The notes under the pieces: generated by a model
What the model was told of the DNA's origin: nothing
Seen by the model: only the letters and a program-made list of their open reading frames with translations
Database searches by the model: none
Made by a program: the position numbers and the translations under genes
Shown: in pieces, positions 22,436 to 34,031 of the stretch
How positions within the stretch are numbered: position 1 is the stretch's first letter
Layout: each line of letters opens with the position of its first letter
Source: Daldinia sp. FL1419
Lineage: Eukaryota > Ascomycota > Sordariomycetes > Xylariales > Hypoxylaceae
Direction of reading: 5' to 3'
Assembly (NCBI GenBank): GCA_025201765.1
Contig: MU623375.1
Span: 124,001-188,000 of the forward strand
Length of the DNA: 64,000 nucleotides

Positions 22436-24354
22436 TTCCCCCGCTTCTTACGACCATGGAGCTCCCGAGATCGTTAACCAACCCGCCAAGAATCCGTTCA
22501 CCAATCAGAAACCCGTCCATGTAAATACAGACGAGGAAGACGAGGAAGATGACCCGCTATTATATGAATCGAAACCTATCCAACCTACTCCACCGAAACC
22601 CATTATGGATCACCCTATCGATCAACTAATCAAGATTGCCGATAAAGATTTCGAGGGCTTGCTGGCTAAGGAGTCAAACACGCTCGCAGAAGCTGCCCAG
22701 GCTTATCGCAAGCGTCGCGGTCGGCATCCGCCTCCTGGTTTCAACAAGTGGTATGAGTTTGCGAGGGAAAACAATGCGCTCATAGTCGAAGACTTTTTCG
22801 ACCAAATATATCATGATCTGAACCCCTTTTGGGGGTTGGAACCTTCGAGTATTCGCGACGAGGCGGTAGGCTACGAGATGGTCATCAATATACGTAACGG
22901 CAATGCGAGTGCTGAGAGCGACTGGTTTTGGACCCAAATCTGGTTAGATATGATTCAGACCATCGAGCATTTGCTACCTGATATGGATATCGCCCTAAAT
23001 GCTATGGACGAACCGCGACTTGTCGTACCGTGGGAAGATATCAATGTCTATATGAAGAAGGAGAAGCAAAGCCGCATCTTAAGTCCGGCCAAAAGTGTTA
23101 TTAGCGAGTTCCAGAAATTGCCACCCCCGGTCAAGCGCGACGACAAGTCCCTTCATACCGTTGATAAGGACTGGGAAGATACAAGTAAGACTGACTTTTT
23201 ACTACCACTCTAACTTAGACGAGGAAAATCGTCGTGCATGCTAACAATTTGTAGATCCATACTGGCTGATCGCTCGCCGAGGCTGTCCTCCCGATAGCCC
23301 TGCCCGCAAGCAGCCTACCCTTAACTCGTTCGATAATAAACCTAGCTTTTCTCCAGAATGGGCAACCCCCCACCAATACCAAGGATACGTGGCCAACTCA
23401 ACGCTCTCATCCGAATTTTGCCATCAGCCTGATCTTCAGGGTCTAGAAGGCATCTTCATAAAGCCTCTAACAACATCTGCAACTAAGGTTCTCTTCCCGA
23501 TGTTTGGAGGAAGCAAGCTAGCCACCAATAATGAGATCCTTCTCCCTGCCCCTATGTACTGGAACGAAGAAGAGAGATTTACCGGAGGAGACGACCACGG
23601 GCCATCGTGGGATGATAAGAAAGGCCCTGTCATCTGGCGCGGTGTAGCTACCGGCGGTCGTAATACAGAATCTAACTGGAAAGGCTTTCAACGACATCGA
23701 TTCGTTTCGATGAACAACGCAACTAAACTTAAGCGCGCCGAAGAAGAAATCGAAGCACCGGTCAATTTCGAACTGCCTAGTGCGACATATAATTTGGCAG
23801 CGCAGAAGGAGAGACGTCTCGGCGCGTGGGTAGACCAGTGGTCCGACGTTGGCTTTACTGACCTATTCTGTAATCCTGACACAAAACCAGAGCAGAAGGA
23901 CGGGCATTGCATATATACCGACGAGCATTATGAGACTGTACTCGGCCAGAAGTTGGCAATCCAGTTTTACTACAAATATCTTCCGGACATCGATGGTAAC
24001 TCGTTCTCTGGGCGTTATCTTGGCTTCTTACGAAGTACTAGTTTGCCTATAAAGAGCACGGTATGGCGCGAATGGCATGACAGCCGCCTGGTGGCTTGGA
24101 AGCACTTTGTGCCAATGGATAATCGATTTGGCGATTACTACGGCATCATGGAATACTTCCTCGGCTATAACGATAGTGTTCCTGGACACGACGAAGTAGC
24201 CGAGAAGATCGCGTCAGATGGAAAAGCCTGGGCCGAAAAGGTGCTAAGGAAGGAAGACATGCAGATCTACGTCTTGCGCTTACTGTTGGAATACGCACGA
24301 ATCACAGACGACCGAAGAGAAACTATGGGCTGGGTTGACGATTTGTTGTCGTGA
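22236..24354 (+). CDS. Glycosyltransferase family 90 (CAP10-like)
   Basis: Exons 22236-23184 and 23255-24354; 2049 bases, 682 residues. Type II membrane topology: a short basic N-terminus, one hydrophobic segment (about residues 15-32), then a stem with a 15-serine run coded by TCA/TCG repeats and an acidic patch (DEEDEEDD), before the catalytic region. The intron joins DWEDT to NPYWLIARRGCPP. Family landmarks are NWKGFQRHRF, the DGNSFSGRYLGFLRS segment and the closing HFVPMDNRFGDY, as in CAP10/POGLUT-type enzymes. Members transfer xylose or glucose in the secretory pathway; in Cryptococcus, CAP10 is needed for capsule. The donor and acceptor here are unknown. The C-terminus is complete, with a stop after DDLLS. 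Confidence 0.9.
22395..22439 (+). repeat. (TCA/TCG)15 trinucleotide repeat coding poly-serine
   Basis: Three TCA, then ten to eleven TCG, ending TCT TCC, in frame as 15 serines in the stem of the GT90 protein. Length is likely to vary between strains because the repeat is nearly pure. Confidence 0.9.
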
Positions 24355-25460
24355 AGATGAGATGCGAAGGATGAGAGTAACTAATCATGACACATACCCT
24401 TAGATGACGAACTTTAGTGTATAGCATCGTCGATATACCAACACGAGGACGGCGTTAAGGTGGGTTAAAGGCATTGGGATGCTAGGATGCTAGCATTGAA
24501 GCAGATGAGCTCGAGCATATGACCATTTGGTCCTGGGAAACTGGCGTTAGATGGTGTATTTAAAGACGAACATGACAGATTCTTGGGTGGCTACCTGTGG
24601 TAGCAAAATTACAGAGAGTGCCTCAGAATATTCCATTCTGCGAGAAGAAGTGTATAAGTCTTATTTACCGGAACTGCCTGTACGATAAAATATTTTGCCG
24701 CTTAAATGAAGACTACCTATTTCACCTGTAAATTTAAGGTACACTTCCATATTTGCTATATTTGCTATATTATAAGGGAACGTCAATACGTAGTTGAAAT
24801 ACATGTAAACGATAAGTTAAGCTAGCTAGGTTAGCTACCTCGTAAGTCTTGGGTTACCTTCTACATAACGCGTATGTTCGGAACAGCGGCATCTCAGCGG
24901 CGCTAACTTTAACGTACTTAACCTATGTAGGCAATTATAGGTATTGTTAAGGATAACTTTACTTGACTTGTTACGTATGACTATAACTGTGATTATATGA
25001 TTATAGATATGACGTAGCGGTGCTTTTGTATCAACCTAACTATGACAATTACATAGTACCTCCTTTTGGTAACTGATACTAGGTCCAAAGCAATGGTAAG
25101 ACAAGAATGTCTCTGCAGTGATCATAGTGCACAAATTTATCCGACTGGGCCGAGACAATGGCAAACAATCTGAAAGCAAGAAAATTTAAGGTAAGTGAGG
25201 CAGCCTTTCGGGAAGTATAGATCGAGATCGACATGGTCCTCGCATTACGAACCTTGGCGTTTGGTGGACGTCATCGCACATGTCAGATACTCCGAACGCG
25301 GTGAGCTTTGTAAAGAGTCGCAAATACGGCAATATAAAAGACAACCAATTCCTCCGAAGAAATTAGAAAAAAAAATCATCTGACAGGTTGAATTCCACCC
25401 GTACTACTGCTACATACTATATCAGCCTCTTACAAATATACTCTCTCACATTCAACAATC
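24355..25460. other. Intergenic region
   Basis: AT-rich, 3' flank of the GT90 gene and promoter of the small gene at 25461. Near 24760 a short word (tatttgcta) is directly repeated. No gene supported. Confidence 0.5.
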
Positions 25461-25809
25461 ATGGACGCACTCAAGAACCTTACCGGCGGTAACTCGCAAG
25501 GTACTGGCAACGCCGGCACTCAACAGACTGGCGAGAAGAAAGATATCGGTGACAGAAGTAAGTCGCATCGTTCACATATATCCGTTCATAATATATCTGA
25601 CCAACTTGTCACTAGTCGCCGGGTTCGTGAACAAGAAAGAGGGACATAAATTATCCGACCAACAGCTAGAGACCGGCACAGACAAAGCTCGAAATATGTA
25701 CGAAAAGGCGACTGGGTATGTCAACTCCTATCGAATTCATAAATATTGGTTGAGAAACTGACAGTGGTTGTATCGCAGTAACAAGGTCGACCCTAAGATT
25801 TCCAACTAG
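25461..25809 (+). CDS. Small hydrophilic fungal protein (75 aa)
   Basis: Exons 25461-25557, 25616-25715 and 25779-25809; 228 bases, 75 residues. Only splicing of both introns gives the full pattern: a glycine/glutamine-rich head (MDALKNLTGGNSQG), KKDIGDR, a middle FVNKKEGHKLSDQQ, then ARNMYEKATGNKVDPKISN at the C-terminus. This head-and-tail pattern recurs in short, very hydrophilic proteins of many ascomycetes that are abundant under stress or in spores; I recall the family from pattern only and give no symbol. No signal peptide, membrane segment or cysteine. Probably cytosolic or nuclear. Confidence 0.8.
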
Positions 25810-26228
25810 ATACGGAACTGTAGATCCGGTTGATGGCGTTTGGGACGTAAATCAATATCATGTTTTAATCACTCGGGAGCCAGTTGTGGGCCGACTGTGA
25901 AAGGTTGAGGATTGTTTGTACTCGGCGATGGGAATAGCCAAGTGCTTCGTCGTTCCTTAACTCGGGAAGCAATACTTGCGATACTATTAGATGTGTCCAG
26001 GAAAAAATGGGTATATCAATCTAATTCAATAATAAATCATCATCCGCATGCGCCTCAACTTCATCAATCCCCAAGACGCCGAATATTCTTCGTTGTACTT
26101 CGTTTGATACTGCGTAAAAACTCTTGTGCACGAGAGCTGGTTCATAAGATGTGCCGTGGACGACCCATGTATATGGTGGGCGCAGTTATTTCTCATCGTG
26201 TACTATATCGTGCACATCATATAAGAAG
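25810..26228. other. Convergent intergenic region
   Basis: Between the stops of the 75-aa gene and the four-span membrane protein. No further feature seen. Confidence 0.5.
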
Positions 26229-26965
26229 CTAGGCGTCATCATAAAAGACCTGTATAGCCATGACAATGATCCACAATAGAAATATGCATCCGATCAGAGC
26301 GAATGCGAAGACCGCTTGCCATGATTGACCTTCAAGCAGACCATTAGCAAAAAGAACAAAGATTTTGATAGTGTTGCAACTGATTAATAAAAAAGGCCCA
26401 GCTCAAGAGAGTACGCACATATAGACCTCTGCTCCAGCCAAGCCAACGTTCCCTGATTATTCCCCATGGGCGATGTACTCCATACTAAAAGGTTACAATT
26501 CGAGCTGACAGAGCCTACAGGGCCCCATAACTCGATACTGACGACGATGAGCCCGACCATCCAGAGAACAAAGAACATAAAAGAGCCGAGGATGACTATA
26601 GAGGGGAGGAGTCGTTTTTGGGCTATGAGCCATAGCAGCGTAGCGATGTATACGATTGTTAATGCGGAGACGGTGATGAAGTACGGGAAATACCTGCGGT
26701 AGAGAAGGTCTAGGTTAGAAACGATTCACCGCGTTATATTCGGAATTAACTGTTAGTATAGGCGCGCTTACCAGGGAACATAGAGTTCTAGTTGTTGTTG
26801 GACGCCGATGAAGGTAGCGAAGACACCGATAATGCAGCACGACGCGGCTAGCATGATTATCATCCACACGTTGAGCTGGATGGCGGGCCAGTGGTATCTA
26901 TGAATACGGGCTATCCGATGCTCGTAGACGAGCGAACCGGAGCCGGTTAATATTGATGCAGCCAT
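26229..26965 (-). CDS. Four-span membrane protein, MARVEL-like, function unknown
   Basis: Minus strand, exons 26965-26772, 26693-26419 and 26329-26229; 570 bases, 189 residues. Four hydrophobic segments (roughly residues 33-54, 65-88, 95-116 and 155-180), with a conserved-looking extracellular loop between spans 3 and 4 carrying SSNCNLLV and LAWLEQRSICQSWQ. The last intron (89 bases, acceptor ...GAAG) was chosen because it rebuilds CQSWQAVFAF and a fourth span; another acceptor 41 bases upstream breaks the frame. The topology and the cysteine pair in the last loop resemble small MARVEL-like proteins of filamentous fungi, which sit in plasma membrane domains. The gene begins just downstream of a long GT repeat. 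No specific role can be assigned. Confidence 0.75.
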
Positions 26966-26970
26966 TGAAT

Positions 26971-27028
26971 GTGTGTGTGTGTGTGTGTGTGTGTGTGTCT
27001 GCGTTTGCGTTTGCGTTTGCGCGCGCGC
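26971..27028. repeat. (GT)14 and (GCGTTT)n microsatellite
   Basis: Fourteen GT units (26971-26998) followed by three GCGTTT units and an alternating GC run, five bases upstream of the ATG of the minus-strand membrane-protein gene, so it lies in its 5' leader. Alternating purine-pyrimidine sequence of this length can adopt Z-DNA. Confidence 0.9.
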
Positions 27029-28853
27029 TTGACTGCGGAGAACGCGAGGGTTGCTAATTTGAAGCTTCGTGGGAATTCCGTTCGCCTCGTCCCACGTCCA
27101 ATGATTACAACGGACAGGTAAATTATTCCCTCTTCCTAGCTCTTCATGTGCACGCCTGAATTGATGTCCCTATCGTTGATAAAGAGTTGCCTTTTTATGA
27201 GGAATAGGAAGATTTGTCTCGATGCGAATAGAGTCCGTATTTCCTGAACCCGAAACTATTCCATCTGGCGTTTGTATCTTGGGTAGCCGACGAATAGTAT
27301 AATGATAACCCTTCCCCAAACGTCGTTTGTCAAAAACATGAATTGGGATCGCAATGGCGGTTCTGACGGCAACTAATTCTAGTATTCAAAAAGCATCGCC
27401 ACGAAGACGATGCAAATTGTAATAATTTCTCGAGTCACCTAACCTCTCAAGAAGCCTAACGAAATAGAACCACAGCCAACTGCCAACTCAGAGTTGCTTC
27501 GCACACGGTCGATCGATTTGTTGTAAGGCTGATTGGGTCGCCTTTTGTGCGCAAATGCAGATTCCGGAGCCCCGCGAGACTAGGCGCATCCGCTTTCGAT
27601 CGTGCGCTGTCAGACGGTCTCGCGCAGGACGAGAAGACGTGGTACAGTCTCGAGGAAGAAGGGAGAGGGGGAGGAATGCGAGGGATATAGATCGTGGAGT
27701 TGGAACTATAGCTACAGATGCAGCTATGGTTATGGCTACGGCTACGGCTACGGCTGCGCAGGTTAATACGAAAGGTTCTTAATATGGAAGTCAACAAGCA
27801 GCGCTGGGTCTCTTTTTTTTCGGCAGCGCACCGAAGACGCCGAGTGGGATAAGCGGGACGAAATGGAGAAGTATGGATTGGGTAAGTACATGTTAACTAG
27901 AGTAATAGGTGATAGGCTAGCTGATTAGCTGGTCAGGTACGGTTGAGACAAGGGTGTGAAGATCGACAATGCCACACTACTTATGTACCTACCTACACTC
28001 TACACTGCCTACACGCAGGCTGGTAAAGAGATGAGGCCTGTATCGTAGTATATAGGCCTACGAAAGTGCAAAACGCAAACTTAGAGAAAGTAGTAGAAGA
28101 AGAAGAATATATTGAAATAATTCAGCGCTTACAGACCTGTGTATAGACTAATAAACTCGCAGCGCATCAAGAACAAACATACGCGAAGCAGAAACTATAT
28201 ACCCACCTATTCAACGTATGTGCCAAGCGTACGGATCCGTAGGACTCGAGAAGGATTCGTGGAAAAGAAGAATGCAACGCTCATCTTTTATTTAGCGCCT
28301 ACCAGAATATATACGCCTATCAAATCGTAGTGGGAGAAAATGTGACGAGAAGACTGTGGTGGCTGGTAATTTGTAAGGGTCGCAAAGTGGTTAGAAAGAA
28401 AGAAAAAAAAACGCTGCGTGATAATCCCTCCTACGAGATCGTCTGCCAAGACTATGCTAGCCATGTTACCTTAAGTTGGGGACAGCCCCTGGATATATAG
28501 ACGTACTCTATAGATATAAGGTACCAAAGAGTTGCCCGACCTCGCGCATTTTATTCTGCGTGTCATGATTCCATACCTAGGTAACCTCCCTTCAACTACT
28601 TAAAATCGCCCATCAACTAATATGCTCAAGTGTTAGAGTTTAGGTATATGCTTCATTTCGTCGTCTTTGCCAAGGCTTATTGCCCATTTCCTCTATGAGT
28701 AGACGCCTTCTAGTCTAGCTTGCCCAATCCCCAAAACAAGTGTGAACATATATAACCCATATATACTAAACTGCCATCGTGTGGTGACCTTGAATATCGC
28801 ACCCTTCGTCATCATCCTCGTGTCCGTTGTGGTGTTTCCCGATCTTAATATGG
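27029..28853. other. Intergenic region with unresolved coding signal
   Basis: The plus strand at about 27560-27890 holds coding-like pieces in different frames (an ASAFDRALSDGLAQDEKTW piece, a GYGYGYGYG piece, and RTEDAEWDKRDEMEKYGLG before a GTAAGT donor), but I could not join them into one gene with a start and a stop. The rest is AT-rich without features. Confidence 0.35.
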
Positions 28854-29992
28854 CTATAGCAGAGATTCGCCCAAAGCACATCGCACTAACGAACATCCCG
28901 CACGAACTGTTTCGTGTGCTCCCAGCTCAACTTCCGGCGCCAAGCTAGGATTTACTTCAACGAGATCCACAGCCACGAGGCTTCCAGTTAGGTGAACGCT
29001 CTCGCAAATATAGTCGCCTTCGCGCAGCGTTAATCCTCCCCTGACCGGTGTACCCGTGCTAGGGGCCCACATCGGATCGAGCGCGTCGACGTCGAAAGAT
29101 AAGTGAATTGGCGTGTCGGCACCGATATGCGCCAAGGCCATCTCTACAACGCGGCCAATACCGTATCTACACCAGGATGTCACGCATTAGCATATTATTA
29201 AGATGACAAATAACTACGGGAGAGAAAAGGGCAGGGGCCGTACCGGTCAATATCAAACATGCTGAATGCCTTGATCCCATTCTCGCGAAGGATTCTCTTC
29301 TCTCCCGGATCTACGTCCCGTAGGCCGATGTAAACGAGCTTCTTCACACTGACGAGATGCTCAGGCTTTAGCCAGCCAAAGTACTCGGGCTTCTCTTCCT
29401 TGGAAAGGCCTGTCAAAAAGCTCACGGGCATCCCGTGGACGTTACCAGACCCGCTCGTCTCGGGTGTGTTAATGTCGGCATGCGCATCTACCCAGATAAC
29501 TGCAATATCCCGACCGAGCCGCTCCCGCGTAGCCTTAGCCGACCCGGCGATGGTACCGATCGCGATGGAATGATCGCCGCCCAAGGTCAAAACCATTCTT
29601 CCTTCTTTGGCATGTTCGTAGACTTGGTCGCAGAGACGCTCAGTAACGCTACTCACCGCCTTGGGGTTCTTCATATTCCGGAAAGGTGGATCTTCTTTTG
29701 GGACAAGATCGGTATACGAGTGTACGGTGTCGTGGCCGTATAGTTTGTAGTTGAGCTCGTCTCGGAGCTGGGTAAGTAGGCCAGACTCGATTAGAGCCGA
29801 GGGAGCAGCGTCGACACCAGGCTTGCACTACAAGAGAGAAGAACGGCCATCATGTAAGCTACCGCGATAATTCGAGGGGTAGGCCATAGCAATTGCAGTT
29901 TATCATACCTGACCACCCGAGAAACCGACGGCTACGACGCCGAGGTCCTCGGGGTGGGAAAGGAACTTGGACTTGACCATGGAGGTGTTCAT
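28854..29992 (-). CDS. Arginase
   Basis: Minus strand, exons 29992-29909, 29827-29244 and 29166-28854; 981 bases, 326 residues, the usual arginase length. It hydrolyses L-arginine to ornithine and urea in cytosolic arginine catabolism. The binuclear manganese site is complete: GGDHS, then DAHADINTPETSGSGNVHG, then SFDVDALDP. The substrate loop and the GTPVRGGL motif follow, and GAHET closes near the C-terminus. The ATG at 29992 gives MNTSMVKSKFL; the second ATG (29980) is possible. Splice sites restore SGGQ-CKPGVDAAP and DIDR-YGIGR. No arginine-pathway neighbours are seen. Orthologs are induced by arginine, but no site for that is evident here. Confidence 0.95.
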
Positions 29993-30704
29993 AGTTGCTA
30001 GCCGTGTTTCTTAAACGATTTTGGGATGGGAAGTAAAGCTGATGATATTCAATCGGGTGGGGGAAACGGTTATATACCTGTAGGTAAGTAGCTAACCTAG
30101 GTAAGAAGTTGGACGATATACAAGTTCTAATTATTTGTCGAGGGAACGACTACCTAGTGACAAGAGCTGGAAGGTATGAGATTTTAATATACCCAGGTAA
30201 ATAAGAGTCTTTACATAGACGTAGGTAGTTATTGTTAGAAGCTTTTTAACAAAAATCGGTCCTACCCTCCTAAGATCTCATAAATTTTCTGGCACATGAC
30301 AGCGGCGCTACTTGATTCTTCCACTGCCCCTTCTCGTCCCTCTCGAATAGATGTACGCTCTAAGCTTCTAAAGGCTAAGCCGTGTACCGAGCAGTGGGGG
30401 TTAAGATGGAAACTACCGGCAACTCCCTGGATAGGCATCGCATATCGGTGGCCTACAGGCGTCTACTAACCTTGATAGGGCACCTAGGTACCTATCTACC
30501 TGGCAAGAAAATACGCCCGCATGCACCGTAATCTAATCAATCCGGGTAGCCACATGGAGATATATGCTCCTAAGCCTACCTAAACGAGCCACTATAACGC
30601 CCTAAAGCCTTAGGTGCATTCTCCCATGTTCAGTTCCAAGAACGCAGTACGTAAAATGGTAGAAATAAAAACATCTTTATTCTTAACTTACTACCGCAAA
30701 CTCG

Positions 30705-31052
30705 TCATCGTCGATACCTATATCCCCTTCTGTTAGTAGAGCTCCCCAGCCGCCACCGGCATCGGCTTACAAAGTGAATCGAATTCGTCAAACTCGTGAA
30801 TTCTATTAGGTCAACATGACCGCTTTCCCCCTGTTCCTCGGTGCAAATGCCTACCACACAAATGAGGTCGAATACTATCCGACCTCTCATTACGTACATA
30901 GATCCCCACGGTCGTCTTTGCATTCCTGCCTTGGCTATCTGGTTCAGAAAAGCCGCCTCAACCCGGCGCTTTCCTTTTAACGGATATACCTTAGCCGACG
31001 TACCGTCAGCAATTTGCAACTCATGACACCCCTCTCGCCGCTCACCTCTCAT
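30705..31052 (-). CDS. Doubtful small protein (115 aa)
   Basis: An ATG-initiated open frame of 115 residues on the minus strand, starting inside a tandem repeat. Its middle has protein-like composition (KVYPLKGKRRVEAAFLNQ), and a GTAAGC donor after NSIHF with a downstream exon ending DDDEFAVVS is suggestive, but the phase of that splice does not fit. I recognise no family. It could be a real short gene, a decayed one or chance. Confidence 0.22.
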   Translation of the reverse strand: MRGERREGCHELQIADGTSAKVYPLKGKRRVEAAFLNQIAKAGMQRRPWGSMYVMRGRIVFDLICVVGICTEEQGESGHVDLIEFTSLTNSIHFVSRCRWRLGSSTNRRGYRYRR

Positions 31053-31107
31053 AGTTTTTCACCTCTCATAGTTTTTCACCTTTCCTCCTTTTCACCTTTC
31101 CTCCTTT
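31043..31107. repeat. Tandem repeat, two 17-base and two 15/16-base units
   Basis: CACCTCTCATAGTTTTT occurs twice (31043-31076), followed by two copies of CACCTTTCCTCCTTTT (31077-31107, the second one base short). The two unit types share CACCTyTC and look like diverged copies of one repeat. Confidence 0.85.
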
Positions 31108-32285
31108 CCTGTGACCTATTCCTTGAACTTTATCATATTACCGCAATATCATATAATGCTAAAAGCAATGGGTCCGACATAGTTTTCAACTCATCTCTAA
31201 CTCATCCATTGTCGTTCGCGTAAACGGGACGGCTTAGATAAATTTGGATTACTAGATTTGAAGCCTTGGTAGTTAGTAGTAGTAGAGATGATCGTCGGAC
31301 TCGTAATGGACGGAACGATTTACTCCAACCGTTTAAATCTCAATCAGGTTAATTATCATATTATTCCGACTTTGGTAGTTCCGTGTAATTTGTAGTTATT
31401 CATCCGTTCTGAATCAAGCATATATCTTTATGGAGATCAAGTCAAGTCAATATGGGTCTGCTCGGCCATTTCCTAGATACGATCTCGGCTCGTGGGTTAC
31501 GTTTGGAGTATTTCATCGTAGGCTCTACAATACACCCCCTGTATTAATGTTAGTTTCTCGGCCGTGCACGATACAAGAACAGGGCTTCGAAATCTGAATA
31601 GAACAACGCCTCTTCAAAACATCTAGTCTACCTCCTATTTACTAAGGGTTTACATCATAAAATACTCTAAAATACCTTAAAACCTCGTGGGCAAACAACA
31701 AAGATATATTCATTGTAGGTACCTGCTTGTAGATATGGATGTAAATAGAAAAAAAAACCCGGGAACCTAGCAAGGATGAATATGCGAAAACCTGAAACGA
31801 TGCTACATAGGTGGGGTAGATATTTTACAGAAAGTACCTTTATCTAGGTATCTTCTGCGGGGGATCTATCAATGGAATACCTCCTAACAAACTTCCTACT
31901 ACTAACGTAATAAACATAAGGACGACGTCAGCTTCTGCTTACGTTTGTTTAAGACGGTATCACAACAAAATGTCTCCATAATCAGCATCGCATTATTTAT
32001 CGGTTTCCTGTCTTGGAATTCCAATCTCTTTTTATAAGTTGATATCTGAATCTGCTTGGTACATCAGATTGATTTTGAGGATTGGGTTACCGTATGCGCC
32101 GGCATCCGCCCGGTGCCAGACGATGTTAAGACGGTGCCAAAGTCTTGACTCGTAAAACTGCGCATCATTTCACACCGGCGCTTGTCGTAGATAGGTGGTC
32201 ATCCGTAGACAGAGCATCATGTTAGTACAGTTACTTCAATACTTTTATCTCCTGATAACTTGGTTTGAATAAGCTGACGTGTATC

Positions 32286-33002
32286 ATGGACCTTAGGATC
32301 GAACCGTCCGAGAGGTTACGGCGAGCAGTCTATTGTAACGACGCTTCACTTGTTCGCCGCATTGTGAAATCTCATCCAGGTCTGATTCACAATCCAGACC
32401 ATTCCGCAACTGGTCTCTCTAATTCGAGTCTCCACCTTGCCGCCAGCCTCGGCCATCTTCAGGTATGCAAGGTTTTAGTTGCTCTTGGCCACGAGCTCCC
32501 CACACCAGCCTTAAACGATAACCATCAGACGGCCTTGATGTTGGCGTCCTCTGCAGGCCATACGGAAGTCGTCTTATTCCTTGCTGAGAGCGACCCTACA
32601 TCTATCCTCCGGCGCGATATTCGAGGTAGAGATGCTGTTATGGAAGCTAGCATGGGAGGACACGACACCGTGTTGCAGATTCTTCTCACGTACGCTCCTG
32701 GAGGAGCCCGTAGTGCTGTTCAGAATGCAGATCTCGACGGGAACACTGCTCTACATTTCGCTAGTAGCAATGGAAATCTTCTTGTTTTGCGAACGCTACT
32801 CGCTGCGGGGGCCGACCCCGAGAAGAGAAATGTTTGGAGCTGGACCGCTATCGCCTATAGTGCAACCGTACAGGCTGAAGTCTACCTGAAAGGGCTCGTC
32901 TCCGAGGTTGAAAAACGAAGGAGAATCAGGAACGACACGGAAGAAGCGAGAAAGGGGGGTACAGTTCGAATGGTTGAGGAAGAAATTGGTGTAGCAGACT
33001 AA
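32286..33002 (+). CDS. Ankyrin-repeat protein
   Basis: A single-exon gene of 238 residues; ATG at 32286 (MDLRIEPSERLRRAV), since the frame upstream has only a TTG. Ankyrin units are readable at about 48-76 (SSLHLAASLGHLQVCKVLVALG), 83-112 (TALMLASSAGHTEVVLFLAES), 116-146 and 155-185 (TALHFASSNGNLLVLRTLLAAGADP). The tail is charged and helical. There is no partner domain, so it is a small adaptor of four repeats, similar in size to Yar1-like and other short fungal ankyrin proteins. The binding partner is unknown. It stands alone between two long gene-poor stretches. Confidence 0.85.
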   Translation: MDLRIEPSERLRRAVYCNDASLVRRIVKSHPGLIHNPDHSATGLSNSSLHLAASLGHLQVCKVLVALGHELPTPALNDNHQTALMLASSAGHTEVVLFLAESDPTSILRRDIRGRDAVMEASMGGHDTVLQILLTYAPGGARSAVQNADLDGNTALHFASSNGNLLVLRTLLAAGADPEKRNVWSWTAIAYSATVQAEVYLKGLVSEVEKRRRIRNDTEEARKGGTVRMVEEEIGVAD

Positions 33003-34031
33003 TACTAAGAAACGTATAACCTGAAAGATCTACTCGCATGGCCCATCGATATTCTGCCTCTCAACACTTATCCGAAGGGTCGAATCCCCCCTCCTTAAAC
33101 GTATATCAAAATTGCCTTCTTTTGCCCAATCGAGTATACATCTTGGGCGAGTTAATCAACCCCCAATGGGAGGTCCCTAGTTTATGCTAGGACCAGGTCC
33201 ACATGCCTGTCGTTGAGATTGGCTCCTCACAAAGCCTACCAATATAAGGCTTATGATATGGAGCCGGTATCATTAAGATAACCCTTTTACCACGATTAAT
33301 AGGTACGTAGCCTTTGAATAGCCACCTACCTACCTACTTATTCATACGACCAACTACATATGTTCGCCGTAAGTAACCATTATTAACATTCACTACGTTA
33401 CCTAGACGACTAAGGTACATTAGGTACTCATATGGGAATGTGTCGGTATTTGGCACTTGCTTTGGACGACTAGGTGACTCAGTTTAAGGATGACTTGTTC
33501 AAGTTCCCCGGTATCTCATACAGCAGTGGTTCCATTGAATGGTTCGCCACCATTGAATCTCCAAACTAGGGTCCTAACGCCGGACTCCTGGTACTGTATG
33601 GTCCTTACAATGTGCGATGACTATTACATGGTTACCTTGATGGGTATATACTTACCTAGGTGTATGTGTCTACGGTGTCTTTCTATAAACGCTGTGGTAT
33701 TAGGTGCAGGAATCCACTCAATCAGACCTTGTACACCGTGTACAAAGGGTATCTCATCCCAAGAGTGGAAGCTGCACGAGACTTAGACAGACCGTGTGAT
33801 TAAGCAAACGGTGGAGATATCAGACTATTCACTACTATGTGTCCTTACAACCTGATCTATCGGGGAGATACTTTCGACAAATTAGCTTGGTGGAATTATC
33901 TGGCGACGATAGTTACTGTGTATCATTCCACACTTGAATCTGTTATTAGCTGGATCACATGGTAGTAGAAGCAAACGTATTATTTCCTTGACATTACTCT
34001 GAATGTGACACCGTTTTAGTGAAAAAAACAC
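33003..34031. other. Intergenic region
   Basis: AT-rich, with ctacctacctactta words near 33328 and a TACCTAGG word at 33653. A 98-codon ATG frame at 33490-33786 has no recognisable content. No gene supported. Confidence 0.5.

Larger units (their letters stand above)
29993..32285. other. Long intergenic region
   Basis: Contains TACCTAGGTA-type words near 30095 and 30481, a weak minus-strand frame (30705-31052) and a tandem repeat (31043-31107). No gene supported with confidence. Confidence 0.5.

Noticed and set aside
33072..33092. GGGTCGAATCCCCC resembling a tRNA T-arm
   Set aside because: No anticodon or acceptor stem around it can be folded.
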